Positions 37,837 through 46,307 of a stretch of DNA of 64,000 bases are shown here, in pieces. The DNA comes from Ktedonosporobacter rubrisoli (GTDB lineage Bacteria; Chloroflexota; Ktedonobacteria; Ktedonobacterales; Ktedonobacteraceae). The DNA lies in assembly GCF_004208415.1 (NCBI RefSeq), contig NZ_CP035758.1:10292001-10356000 (forward strand). The letters run 5' to 3'. The translations under genes and the position numbers were made by a program. Numbering within the stretch: position 1 is the first letter of the stretch; each line of letters opens with the position of its first letter. Under the pieces are notes generated by a model, which saw only the letters and a program-made list of their open reading frames with translations, was not told the DNA's origin and did no database searches.

Positions 37837-38952
37837 TTGTCGGACTGTAAAGAAGCGCTCAAGGCAACATCTGCTGAAGGCAACGCAGAGATGCGTGTGC
37901 ATCAGGACTATCCTTTGAATGTGGGAGCCTCGGCCCATAGCGTGCGCCAGAAATTTATAACTGAGCAAAAGAACTTTTATATACGCAATCATGGCTCCCT
38001 TCCTACTGTGGATGTCCAGCATTATCGTCTGACAGTTGGTGGTCTGGTACAAACGTCTTTGGAGTTAACACTTGATGAGTTGCGCGCAGCTTTTTCTTCG
38101 GTAACTGTTACCGCAACCCTGCAATGTGCGGGCCATCGGCGCGATGAGCTGGCGGCAATTCGCGCTATTCCTGGAGAGGTAATCTGGTCAGCCGAAACCG
38201 CAGGCACTGCCACATGGAAAGGCGTGGCTTTGCGAGATCTGTTACAGGCTGCTGGCCTCAAGAAAAGTGCCAGGCACGTAGCTTTTCTTGGTCTTGATGA
38301 GATCAGTAAAGATGGAGAACGGTTTGGCTTTGGAGGCTCTATTCCAGTTGAGAAAGCTCTGAGCTCAGAAGTCTTGCTGGCTTATGAAATGAACGGCGAG
38401 CCGTTAGCACCTGCACATGGTTTCCCTGTACGCGTAGTCGTGCCCGGCTATATTGGGGCGCGTAGCGTCAAGTGGTTGGCGAACATCACCTTGCAGGAAG
38501 AGCCCTCCAGCAACTACTATCAGGCCCGCGCTTACAAACTATTTCCTCCCCATATTCGCGCCGAAACTGCTGACTGGCAACAGGGGCAAATGCTAGGCCC
38601 TCTTCCCATCAACTCTGTTATCTGTAGTCTCCAGCCCGGAGCCGTCTGTCAAGCTGGTCAGCTCGCTATTCAGGGATATGCTATCGCTGGCGAAGATCAG
38701 CGTATCGAGCGTGTAGAGCTCTCGCTTGATGCTGGTGCTAGCTGGCTAGAGGCGACCTTGACTGAGCAAGCGCGACGTTGGGCCTGGAGCTTCTGGGAAG
38801 CCAGCGTACAAGTGCAACCGGGGACATATCAGCTTATGGTACGGGCCTGGGATACCGCCGGGCATGTGCAGCCAGAGAACCTGGAAAGTATCTGGAATTG
38901 GAAAGGATATCTCAATAATGCCTGGCAGCGCGTCACTATTAGTATAGAATGA
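37837..38952 (+). CDS. Sulfite-oxidase-family molybdopterin enzyme
   Basis: 371 residues from the TTG at 37837. This start is preferred over the ATG at 37822 because GAGGAGG (37824-37830) overlaps that ATG and lies 6 bases before the TTG. The molybdopterin domain shows IRNHGSLPTVD, the molybdenum-ligand Cys in ATLQCAGHRRDEL (about residue 96), WKGVALRDLL, AHGFPVRVVVPGYIGARSVK and WL. A C-terminal Ig-like dimerisation domain (residues about 255-371, GYAIAGEDQRIERVELSLDA) follows. There is no heme domain and no clear signal peptide. It should oxidise sulfite or a related oxyanion. Confidence 0.88.
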   Translation: MSDCKEALKATSAEGNAEMRVHQDYPLNVGASAHSVRQKFITEQKNFYIRNHGSLPTVDVQHYRLTVGGLVQTSLELTLDELRAAFSSVTVTATLQCAGHRRDELAAIRAIPGEVIWSAETAGTATWKGVALRDLLQAAGLKKSARHVAFLGLDEISKDGERFGFGGSIPVEKALSSEVLLAYEMNGEPLAPAHGFPVRVVVPGYIGARSVKWLANITLQEEPSSNYYQARAYKLFPPHIRAETADWQQGQMLGPLPINSVICSLQPGAVCQAGQLAIQGYAIAGEDQRIERVELSLDAGASWLEATLTEQARRWAWSFWEASVQVQPGTYQLMVRAWDTAGHVQPENLESIWNWKGYLNNAWQRVTISIE

Positions 38953-38965
38953 GGACGAAAAACAT

Positions 38966-39628
38966 ATGTGGGACTATCATGCAGTTCAACAGGATGTGCA
39001 TAGTAATCATGGTTCGCTGAGAAAGCAAATTGACCTTATTGTGCTCAAATACATGCTGCGCAGGCTGCATCTTACCCTTGGCCTGCTGAAGCCTGCTCCC
39101 ACCTCAGTAGCTCCTCTGCTCTACACCTTGCAGGAGCGGCATGGACGCAAGCACCGCATTGTCATCTACAAGTATAGCGACTTGCTCTACAGAAGTTCGT
39201 TTCAGTTTGTTGGTTTTGTGAGCAAACAGCGAGCTCAGGTCAAGCAGAGCATCGTAGATGAGATGGAAAATGTGGATCAGCTTTTGCTCAAGGAGCTGGC
39301 TTATAATCCTGGCTTACTTAGCTATTCCTCGCTAGAATTGCGCGAGGGGCACTGGTATAATCTAGTGATCATGAGCGATAGCGCTACCAAAGAGCATGTC
39401 AAGAGCTCAAGTATTCATAGGCATGCCGCCTATGAGCTGGCTAGCGACTATTATGACTGGATACGCCTGCATAATGGTATTCTGGCTGAAGGGCTTGACC
39501 ACACCGAGATGTGCCTGCAAAAAACCAGGCACTATAGCTTTTCTGCCTTACAGACACAGCCTGTTATCAAGCAATATGTTCATGAGCCATGTCATTCTGC
39601 ACCCTCAACTGATGGGGTGCTCGTATAG
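38966..39628 (+). CDS. Unrecognised protein in the sulfite oxidase operon
   Basis: 220 residues, 13 bases after the sulfite oxidase stop; GAGGA lies upstream. Basic N-terminal half (LKYMLRRLHLTLGLLKPAPT), then a better-structured half with FQFVGFVSKQRAQV, LLKELAYNPGLLSYSSLELR and HWYNLVIMSDSATKEHVKSS. The pattern of alternating strands and helices could fit a dimeric alpha/beta-barrel protein, but I do not recognise the family. No membrane segment. Tight spacing suggests a role shared with the molybdoenzyme. Confidence 0.6.
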   Translation: MWDYHAVQQDVHSNHGSLRKQIDLIVLKYMLRRLHLTLGLLKPAPTSVAPLLYTLQERHGRKHRIVIYKYSDLLYRSSFQFVGFVSKQRAQVKQSIVDEMENVDQLLLKELAYNPGLLSYSSLELREGHWYNLVIMSDSATKEHVKSSSIHRHAAYELASDYYDWIRLHNGILAEGLDHTEMCLQKTRHYSFSALQTQPVIKQYVHEPCHSAPSTDGVLV

Positions 39629-39669
39629 GAACTGCTTTTGCAGAGAAATAGCCTGTTATAAGGAAGCAT

Positions 39670-40485
39670 ATGGATCGGACAACACCTGTTCAGGATCAGC
39701 TAGAAAAACTTACGGGAGCAAACTTTCTTTCCCCGCTCCTGCAGCCAGCTTATAGCGCGATTATGGAATATCTAAGCCGCCAAGTGGGCGCTACAGCCGA
39801 GCTTGGTATCGGGCAGTCGCTTGAAGAGTTTGCCGAAGGGAAGCTGCAGCTTGGCTTTCTCTGTGGCCTGCTTTATGTGCATCTGGCCAGGAGCGAATAT
39901 TGTCCTGTTGAGCTGCTGGCTGCGCCAGTATTGTGCGGGGAGCGTTATCATGGTCTACCTATCTACTTCTCGGACGTAGTAGTGCATAAAGATAGTCCAT
40001 TTACCTCCTTTGCCGACCTGGCAGGCTGTACCTGGGCCTATAACGAACGTGCTTCGCATTCGGGTTGGAACCTTGTCTGTTATAGTCTCTATGCGCGAGG
40101 CCAGACGCTTGAGTATTTTGCCAGAACTGTAGAGACGGGGACGCATCAAAAGTCGCTGGAACTGGTTATGGAAGGTAAGGCTGATGCCACAGCGCTCGAT
40201 TCGCAAGTGCTGGCCGTAATGCTGCGCCAGGATAGCGACCTTGCTGCCCGCGTGCGTGTCATTGAGGCCCTGGGGCCATCGCCCATCCCGCCAGTAGTGA
40301 TCTCAAAGAGCCTGGATGTATCCTTCCGTGACCGGCTGAGGACGGCGCTACTCAATATGCATAATGATCCCAGTTATGCCTCTGCTTTACGCTTTGGTGA
40401 GATAGAGCGTTTTGTGCCTGTCACCGATACTTCCTATCAGCATATTCACGATATGTTTACCTTCGTTCAGCAAAGAGTGGAGTAG
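39670..40485 (+). CDS. PhnD-like (phosphonate/phosphite-type) binding protein without signal peptide
   Basis: 271 residues. The fold signature of PhnD-type binding proteins is clear: FADLAGCTWAYNERASHSGW, KSLELVMEGKADATALDSQV, IPPVVISKSLDVSFRDRLRT and ALLNMHNDPS. The N-terminus (MDRTTPVQDQLEKLTGANFL) is not a signal peptide and has no lipobox, so the protein should stay in the cytosol or be exported in an unusual way. The ligand is probably a small oxyanion. No transporter genes adjoin. It is the third gene after sulfite oxidase. Confidence 0.75.
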   Translation: MDRTTPVQDQLEKLTGANFLSPLLQPAYSAIMEYLSRQVGATAELGIGQSLEEFAEGKLQLGFLCGLLYVHLARSEYCPVELLAAPVLCGERYHGLPIYFSDVVVHKDSPFTSFADLAGCTWAYNERASHSGWNLVCYSLYARGQTLEYFARTVETGTHQKSLELVMEGKADATALDSQVLAVMLRQDSDLAARVRVIEALGPSPIPPVVISKSLDVSFRDRLRTALLNMHNDPSYASALRFGEIERFVPVTDTSYQHIHDMFTFVQQRVE

Positions 40486-40701
40486 GCAAATTGTCGTTTC
40501 AGTTAGACTCTGCCTGCGCTTATTTGCTTCTGGCGTTGTCCGGGAAATCCTCTTGTAGAGAGGAATGAAAAGTTGTATTATGCTGAGCAGATAAGATAGA
40601 TAAGGCAATAACTTTTTTTAATTTGTGTTCGGGAGAATGCTCTCTGTGCAGTTTCTATGCAGGCATAGATCAAATTATCTCCTGTGGGAAGAAGTGCGTG
40701 C

Positions 40702-43482
40702 ATGAGAAAGCGTGCTGTGCCTGGGCCTAAGCCGCGTCTGCGCGCGCAACGTCTCTTGCGTCACTGGTCACAACAAGAACTGGCCGAGCAGCTTGGAACA
40801 TCGGTAGTGACCATTAATCGTTGGGAACGTGGTGTAACAGCTCCCAGCCCCTATTTTCGCCTCAAACTTTGCAGCCTCTTTGGCAAGACCGCCTCCGAAC
40901 TAGGTCTATTGCCCGACGAACTGGAACTGGAGAAGGCAGACATAGCTTCTCCAGACGAAAGTGCACTAGCTGCTTCTACACCCTCTCAGGGCTTTTTGCC
41001 GTTTCGGCGCAACCCCTTCTTTACTGGACGAGATGGCGTGCTCACACAATTGCATACTCTCCTGCAGAAGAATACAGCACAGATTTACGCGCTTAGTGGG
41101 CTGGGTGGTATTGGCAAGACGCAGATAGCTATCGAATATGTCCATCGTTTTCGCCATGCTTATCAAACCGTATTATGGCTCAGAGCCGAGAGCTACGACG
41201 TGCTCAGCGCCGATTGCCTTCTCTTTATCAAACACTCCGGCCTGTTGAAAATAATAGAGGTGCGGCAGGCAGAACAACCGCTAGAGATGGTTAGCTTCTG
41301 GCTCAGTAAGCAGTCAGGCTGGCTCCTTGTACTGGATAACGTAGAAGATGAAGGCCTGATAGAACATTTTCTTCCTCCTTTTTATGCTGGGCATGTGCTC
41401 CTCACAACGCGCACCCAGACCCTGGGGCCGCTGGCTCAGATGATCGATGTAAAGCAAATGACGCAAGAGGAGAGCGTTGTATTGCTGTTGCGCAGAGCAA
41501 AGCTGCTCCCGCTGCAGGCGCAGCTAAGAGATATTTCGCCTGAATATATCAGGGAAGCAAACGAGATTTGCCTGCAGCTCGCGGGTGTTCCTCTGGCCCT
41601 TGACCAGGCCGGCGCATATATTGAAGAGACAGGCTGTAGCCTCTCGGACTATCTGGCGCGCTATCAACGGCGGCGTCTCTCCTTGCTGGATCGCCGCGGA
41701 AGATGGCATATGCAGCACCCGGCCTCCGTTGTCGCGACGATCTCGCTCTGTATGGAGCGCATTGAGCAGAGCTTTCCAGCTGCGGCTGAGCTGTTACGCT
41801 GCTGCATCTTTTTGCCTGTTGAGAGCATTAGCGAAGAATTCCTCATGCGGGGAGCCGCTGCTTTGGGGCCGATTCTGGCCGATATGATTGGCGATCCTCT
41901 GGCTTTGGATGAGGCTATTGCCAGCTTGCGCACACTGTCGTTGCTCTATCGTCATGCTGCGGCCAGGCGCCTGAGCGTTCATAGCTTAGTACAAGTCGTG
42001 CTGCTGGATATGCTGAGTGAAGAGGAGCGGTATGTGTGGATCGGACGCGTGGTAGGTGCTGTTCAGCTTGCCTTTCCAGGCGCACGGACAGTTGATGATG
42101 TGCAAATATGTGAGCAGCTTTTGCCGCTGATATACGCCTGTGTGGACTACATTCGGCAGAGGAAGCTGATAAGCCCTGAGTCTGCTCAATTGCTCCACAA
42201 AGCTGGTAATTATCTACTCCTTCGAGGAAGGTATGCGCATGCCGAAGAGTTTCTCCAGCAAGCCCTTATCATCTATCAACAAATGCCAGCTACAGTTAAG
42301 CCGGATATTGCTCCCATCTATAATGACCTGGGACTGGCCTATGAGGCCCAGGGGAAGTATCAACAAGCGGAAGCCGCCTATGAACAGGCACTTCCGCCAG
42401 GCGACGAGGAGCAGCTTTTGGCGACTCCTGTCATGAGTGATATATTTCTGAATATCGGGCGCCTTGCCCTGCAACAGGGAGATTATACGCGTGCCGAGAA
42501 AGAACTTGCCCGTGCCCTTGACCTGAAGGAGCAGCGCCTGGGGTGCGAGCATGCGGCCCTGATGCCTGACTTACATTTGCTGGCTCTGCTTTATTACCAG
42601 CAAAGAAAATACGCTCAATCCGAAGCTAGCCTACAAAGAGCTATTGCCATCTGCCAGAAAGCGCTTGGCGAGGCCCATCCTGGCACCTTAGAGAGCTACA
42701 GCAATCTGACCCTCATGTATAGCGTGGAAGGGAAATATGCTCAGGCTCAGGAGCTCTATCAGCAGACAGTAGCTATGCTGGCCAGCATTTGCGGCAATAC
42801 AGATTATTTTACGTTGAGCGGACTACGCAGCCTTGGCCTGGTATATGGCTTGCAGGGCAAGTATAGCCAGGCCGAAACATTATTGCGCCAGGCCCTGGCG
42901 ATTTGTCAGCGCACCTTTGGTAGGCTGCATAGCGATACTGCGGAAGCCCTCAGCAATCTCGCCTTAATATATAGGCTGCAGGGCGGCTATGAGCGGGCTG
43001 CGGCACTGCTTCAGGAGGCCAGACAAATCTACACCGAAATGTTTACTGCTCAACATCCCAGTGTGGCGGGCTGCCAGTATGCTTTAGGGATTGTATATGG
43101 CTTGCAGGAAAAGTATGAAGCGGCCCAGGAAGCGCTTCGGCATGCCCATGAGATCTACAAACGTGCCTTTGGCCCTCCTCATCCAGAGGCAGTAGAGTGT
43201 CTAAGTGCTCTGGGAGTGATATATGCTGTGCAGGCAAAGTATGCAAAGGCTGAGCAACTCTTGCTACAAGCTCTGGATAGCAGGATGCACTCAGTCGGAA
43301 GCGCTCACGCGGATGTAGCGAATGCCTGCTACCGTCTAGCAACACTGTATCTGGAACAAGCTAAATATGACGATGCTCTGCTCTATGGGCAACGTGCCCT
43401 TCACATCTATGAGCAAGCTTTAGGAAAAGACCATCCCCAAACCCTTGAATGCTTGCAATTACTTGACAAACTTTGTAGTTAA
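40702..43482 (+). CDS. XRE HTH - NB-ARC ATPase - TPR signalling protein
   Basis: 926 residues. HTH at residues about 10-65 (LRHWSQQELAEQLGTSVVTI, NRWERG), then the NB-ARC/STAND ATPase with Walker A GLGGIGKTQIAIEY (about 133), Walker B SGWLLVLDNVEDE and the GVPLALDQAGAYIEETGCSL segment typical of NB-ARC. The C-terminal half (residues about 500-926) is ten or so TPR-like units of the Kinesin-light-chain type (for example YERAAALLQEARQIYTEMF). STAND proteins act as ATP-dependent switches that oligomerise on ligand binding. The target is unknown; the HTH suggests gene regulation. Confidence 0.85.
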   Translation: MRKRAVPGPKPRLRAQRLLRHWSQQELAEQLGTSVVTINRWERGVTAPSPYFRLKLCSLFGKTASELGLLPDELELEKADIASPDESALAASTPSQGFLPFRRNPFFTGRDGVLTQLHTLLQKNTAQIYALSGLGGIGKTQIAIEYVHRFRHAYQTVLWLRAESYDVLSADCLLFIKHSGLLKIIEVRQAEQPLEMVSFWLSKQSGWLLVLDNVEDEGLIEHFLPPFYAGHVLLTTRTQTLGPLAQMIDVKQMTQEESVVLLLRRAKLLPLQAQLRDISPEYIREANEICLQLAGVPLALDQAGAYIEETGCSLSDYLARYQRRRLSLLDRRGRWHMQHPASVVATISLCMERIEQSFPAAAELLRCCIFLPVESISEEFLMRGAAALGPILADMIGDPLALDEAIASLRTLSLLYRHAAARRLSVHSLVQVVLLDMLSEEERYVWIGRVVGAVQLAFPGARTVDDVQICEQLLPLIYACVDYIRQRKLISPESAQLLHKAGNYLLLRGRYAHAEEFLQQALIIYQQMPATVKPDIAPIYNDLGLAYEAQGKYQQAEAAYEQALPPGDEEQLLATPVMSDIFLNIGRLALQQGDYTRAEKELARALDLKEQRLGCEHAALMPDLHLLALLYYQQRKYAQSEASLQRAIAICQKALGEAHPGTLESYSNLTLMYSVEGKYAQAQELYQQTVAMLASICGNTDYFTLSGLRSLGLVYGLQGKYSQAETLLRQALAICQRTFGRLHSDTAEALSNLALIYRLQGGYERAAALLQEARQIYTEMFTAQHPSVAGCQYALGIVYGLQEKYEAAQEALRHAHEIYKRAFGPPHPEAVECLSALGVIYAVQAKYAKAEQLLLQALDSRMHSVGSAHADVANACYRLATLYLEQAKYDDALLYGQRALHIYEQALGKDHPQTLECLQLLDKLCS

Positions 43483-43715
43483 CCTCTTTTCGGCTCATTC
43501 TCCTGCAAGAGACATTTTTTAATAGTTGCGATAAAAAATGTATTTGGGGCAAAGTGTTAATGGGATGGTCAAACTGATAATAAAACTGCTAAAACATGTT
43601 ATTTTCTGCTCTCTCCATTCTTGCCTATAGTGTAAATAAGGATTAATTCCCGGCACAGCGCTAGCCGTGGCTCATAGCGGGAAAAGGCTAGCTCACAAAA
43701 GAAATAGAGAGAAGC

Positions 43716-46115
43716 ATGTTATCTATAAGTAATCAACGCAATATTCCTGGATCGCAAACCGAATTTGCGCGCAACGCTACCGGCCATCCTGTCTTCACCT
43801 TGACCATTAATGAGCGCCAGGTAGTAGCCTATGAAGGACAGACCTTGCTCAGCGTAGCGCGCGAGCACGGCATCAATGATATTCCTGAGCTCTGCAACGA
43901 CGAGAAGCTCGAACCGACAGCAGCCTGTCGTATGTGCCTGGTACATATTGAAGGGGTAGAGCGGCCCTTGCCTTCCTGCAATACAGCGGCAAGGCCTGGC
44001 ATGGTAGTAACTACAGATTCGTCTGAATTGTTTCAGCTCCGGCGGACAAATCTAGAATTAATGTTATCAGATCATAATGCCTATTGCCAGCCGCCCTGTC
44101 AGGTAGATTGTCCAACCCATATTGATATTCCCGGCTATCTTGAACTGATTGCCGCCGGAGCTATGAAAGAGGCCGCGCGCTTGGTCAAAGAAGTGCTCCC
44201 TTTCCCATATATTCTCGGCTTGACCTGCCCCGCACCCTGCCAGAGCGCATGCCGTCGCGCCCTTGTCGATGAAGAGATTGCCATTTGCCGTATGCATGGG
44301 CATGCAGCAGAAGCTTGCTTGCTCGATCCGCCTGTCCCTTTTGTCAGGGATGAGCCAAGCGGCAAGAAAGTAGCTATTATTGGGGCTGGCCCTGCTGGCT
44401 TAACCTGCGCCTATTATCTGGCCCTGAGGGGGCATTATTGTAAAATCTTTGAGCAGCAGCCGCAGCCCGGCGGTATGCTGCGCTATGGCATTCCCGAGTA
44501 TCGTTTGCCAAAGGATATGCTGGACCGCGAATTGGATCACGTCTGGCAACTCGGCGTCGAATTGCAATGCAATTGCAAGTTGGGCCAGGATTTTACCCTT
44601 GACGATCTCTTTGCTCTCGGCTTTGACGCGATTTATCTCGCGATTGGAGCCTGGACAAGCAATCCATTAGATACTCCAGGAGATGAGGCCCGGGGCGTGG
44701 TAAATGCGATAGCTTTTCTCGGCGAGAAAGTAGAGGGGAAACCTGTACCCGTGCAGGAGGGCGATGAGGTGGTTGTCCTGGGTGGTGGATTTACCACTTA
44801 TGATTGCACGCGAACCGCTTTGCGGCTGGGCGCTAAAGTCCATACTACCTACCGACGTTCGCTCAAGGAAGTAACCGCGGCGATGGAAGAAGTAGAAGAT
44901 GCTGAGGCCGAGGGTACAGAACTGATCTTCTATGCCCAACAGATCCGCGTGATCGCTGAGCGGGGAAGCGTAAAGGGCTTGGAGTTTATAAGAAACAAGC
45001 TGGGAGAGCCGGATGCTAGCGGGCGTCGGCGCCCGGTGCCTATCCCCGGCTCAGAATTCACCATTCCGTGCAATACGATTATTCCAGCCTTTGGCCAAAA
45101 GCCCGATTCATCTACGCTTGACGAGCGAGCGGGCATCAAATGGACAAAAAGGCAAACTATTCAGACAAATCCACATACCTATATGACAGATCGTCCTGGC
45201 GTCTTTGCCGGTGGCGATTGCCAGATGGGAGCCAGGACGATTATCGAGTGCGTGGCGCAAGGGAAACTGGGATCTCGGGCTATCCATGCCTTTCTGTTGG
45301 GTGAGGATATGCAGGAAGTAGCGCGTCGCCTGGAACTGGAAGAGCGCAAGCCAGATCTTTTTGCTATCGTTCCCTATAAGCCTGTGGAACCAAAGGTCAA
45401 AATGCCCATGTTGCCCTACGAGGAGCGCAAGCGCAGCTTTGGGCTGATTGAAATGGGATACATTCAGGAACAGGCGCAGCGCGAGGCTGCCCGCTGCCTA
45501 CAATGTGCCTGCCCGGCCGCCGGTCAATGCGATTTGCAGAAGTACAGCATTGAGTATGGTCTTGCCGATAATCGCTTCCATGCTGGAGAGGCGCGAGACT
45601 ACCATGATTATACTGTCGATCTATCACATAGTTTTATTTTGCGCGATCCGAATAAATGTATCAACTGTACGCAGTGTGTGCGCGTCTGCCATGATGTCAT
45701 CGGGCCCAACTGTTATGGTATGTTCGGCAAAGGCTTTGATACAATCGTTTCGACACCCTTTAACGTAAGCTTACATGAGACAGATTGTGTCTCATGTGGA
45801 GCGTGTGTTCAGGTGTGTCCAACCGGCTCTTTAATGATGGCTGAGCGCTCTCTGACCCGCTATGCCTTTGCCCTGGATCGCTGTATCTTTTGTGGTGATT
45901 GTATTGAGGTCTGTCCGCATGGTGCATTGGGCGAAACGCCAAATTTTGAGCTCTCTTTCTTCAATCGCTTTGGCGATGATATCACCTTAGAGAAGGAAGA
46001 TCTAGCCGTAGCTCCAAATTACCTTGTGCGCCAGCGACTGCCGCGAAGCAAGCGCCAGATTCCGGTAATCAATCCGCTGGTGCGTCCTTTGCCGGCGCGC
46101 GATATTCGTGAATAA
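43716..46115 (+). CDS. Multidomain Fe-S flavoprotein: NuoG-like ferredoxin + GltD-like FAD/NAD(P) oxidoreductase + ferredoxin clusters
   Basis: 799 residues. In order: a 2Fe-2S ferredoxin domain (residues about 20-105; ELCNDEKLEPTAACRMCLVH); a NuoG-type His-Cys cluster stretch (SDHNAYCQPPCQVDCPTHID, about 125); a GltD-like domain with TCPAPCQSACRR, FAD-binding VAIIGAGPAGLTCAYY (about 218) and NAD(P)-binding VVVLGGGFTTYDCTR (about 350); then CLQCACP and three ferredoxin-type motifs (CINCTQCVRVC, CVSCGACVQVCP, CIFCGDCIEVCP; about 648-735). Such fusions move electrons between NAD(P)H and ferredoxin or a partner such as formate dehydrogenase. No partner gene is adjacent. Confidence 0.88.
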   Translation: MLSISNQRNIPGSQTEFARNATGHPVFTLTINERQVVAYEGQTLLSVAREHGINDIPELCNDEKLEPTAACRMCLVHIEGVERPLPSCNTAARPGMVVTTDSSELFQLRRTNLELMLSDHNAYCQPPCQVDCPTHIDIPGYLELIAAGAMKEAARLVKEVLPFPYILGLTCPAPCQSACRRALVDEEIAICRMHGHAAEACLLDPPVPFVRDEPSGKKVAIIGAGPAGLTCAYYLALRGHYCKIFEQQPQPGGMLRYGIPEYRLPKDMLDRELDHVWQLGVELQCNCKLGQDFTLDDLFALGFDAIYLAIGAWTSNPLDTPGDEARGVVNAIAFLGEKVEGKPVPVQEGDEVVVLGGGFTTYDCTRTALRLGAKVHTTYRRSLKEVTAAMEEVEDAEAEGTELIFYAQQIRVIAERGSVKGLEFIRNKLGEPDASGRRRPVPIPGSEFTIPCNTIIPAFGQKPDSSTLDERAGIKWTKRQTIQTNPHTYMTDRPGVFAGGDCQMGARTIIECVAQGKLGSRAIHAFLLGEDMQEVARRLELEERKPDLFAIVPYKPVEPKVKMPMLPYEERKRSFGLIEMGYIQEQAQREAARCLQCACPAAGQCDLQKYSIEYGLADNRFHAGEARDYHDYTVDLSHSFILRDPNKCINCTQCVRVCHDVIGPNCYGMFGKGFDTIVSTPFNVSLHETDCVSCGACVQVCPTGSLMMAERSLTRYAFALDRCIFCGDCIEVCPHGALGETPNFELSFFNRFGDDITLEKEDLAVAPNYLVRQRLPRSKRQIPVINPLVRPLPARDIRE

Positions 46116-46307
46116 ATACTTTCAGCGGGCATTTCGCCTAACCTTTTCAGATCCATCTCCTTATATATAGATGCGTATACGCTAGTGGTTTTCGTATAGC
46201 CATAGATATTGGGATCAGGAAGCTGAAATGTTTATCTGATATGGACAAGCGCGTGCGCTTATAGTGGCTTATAAATTAAGCAGATGGATTCGAAAAGTTG
46301 AAGATAG

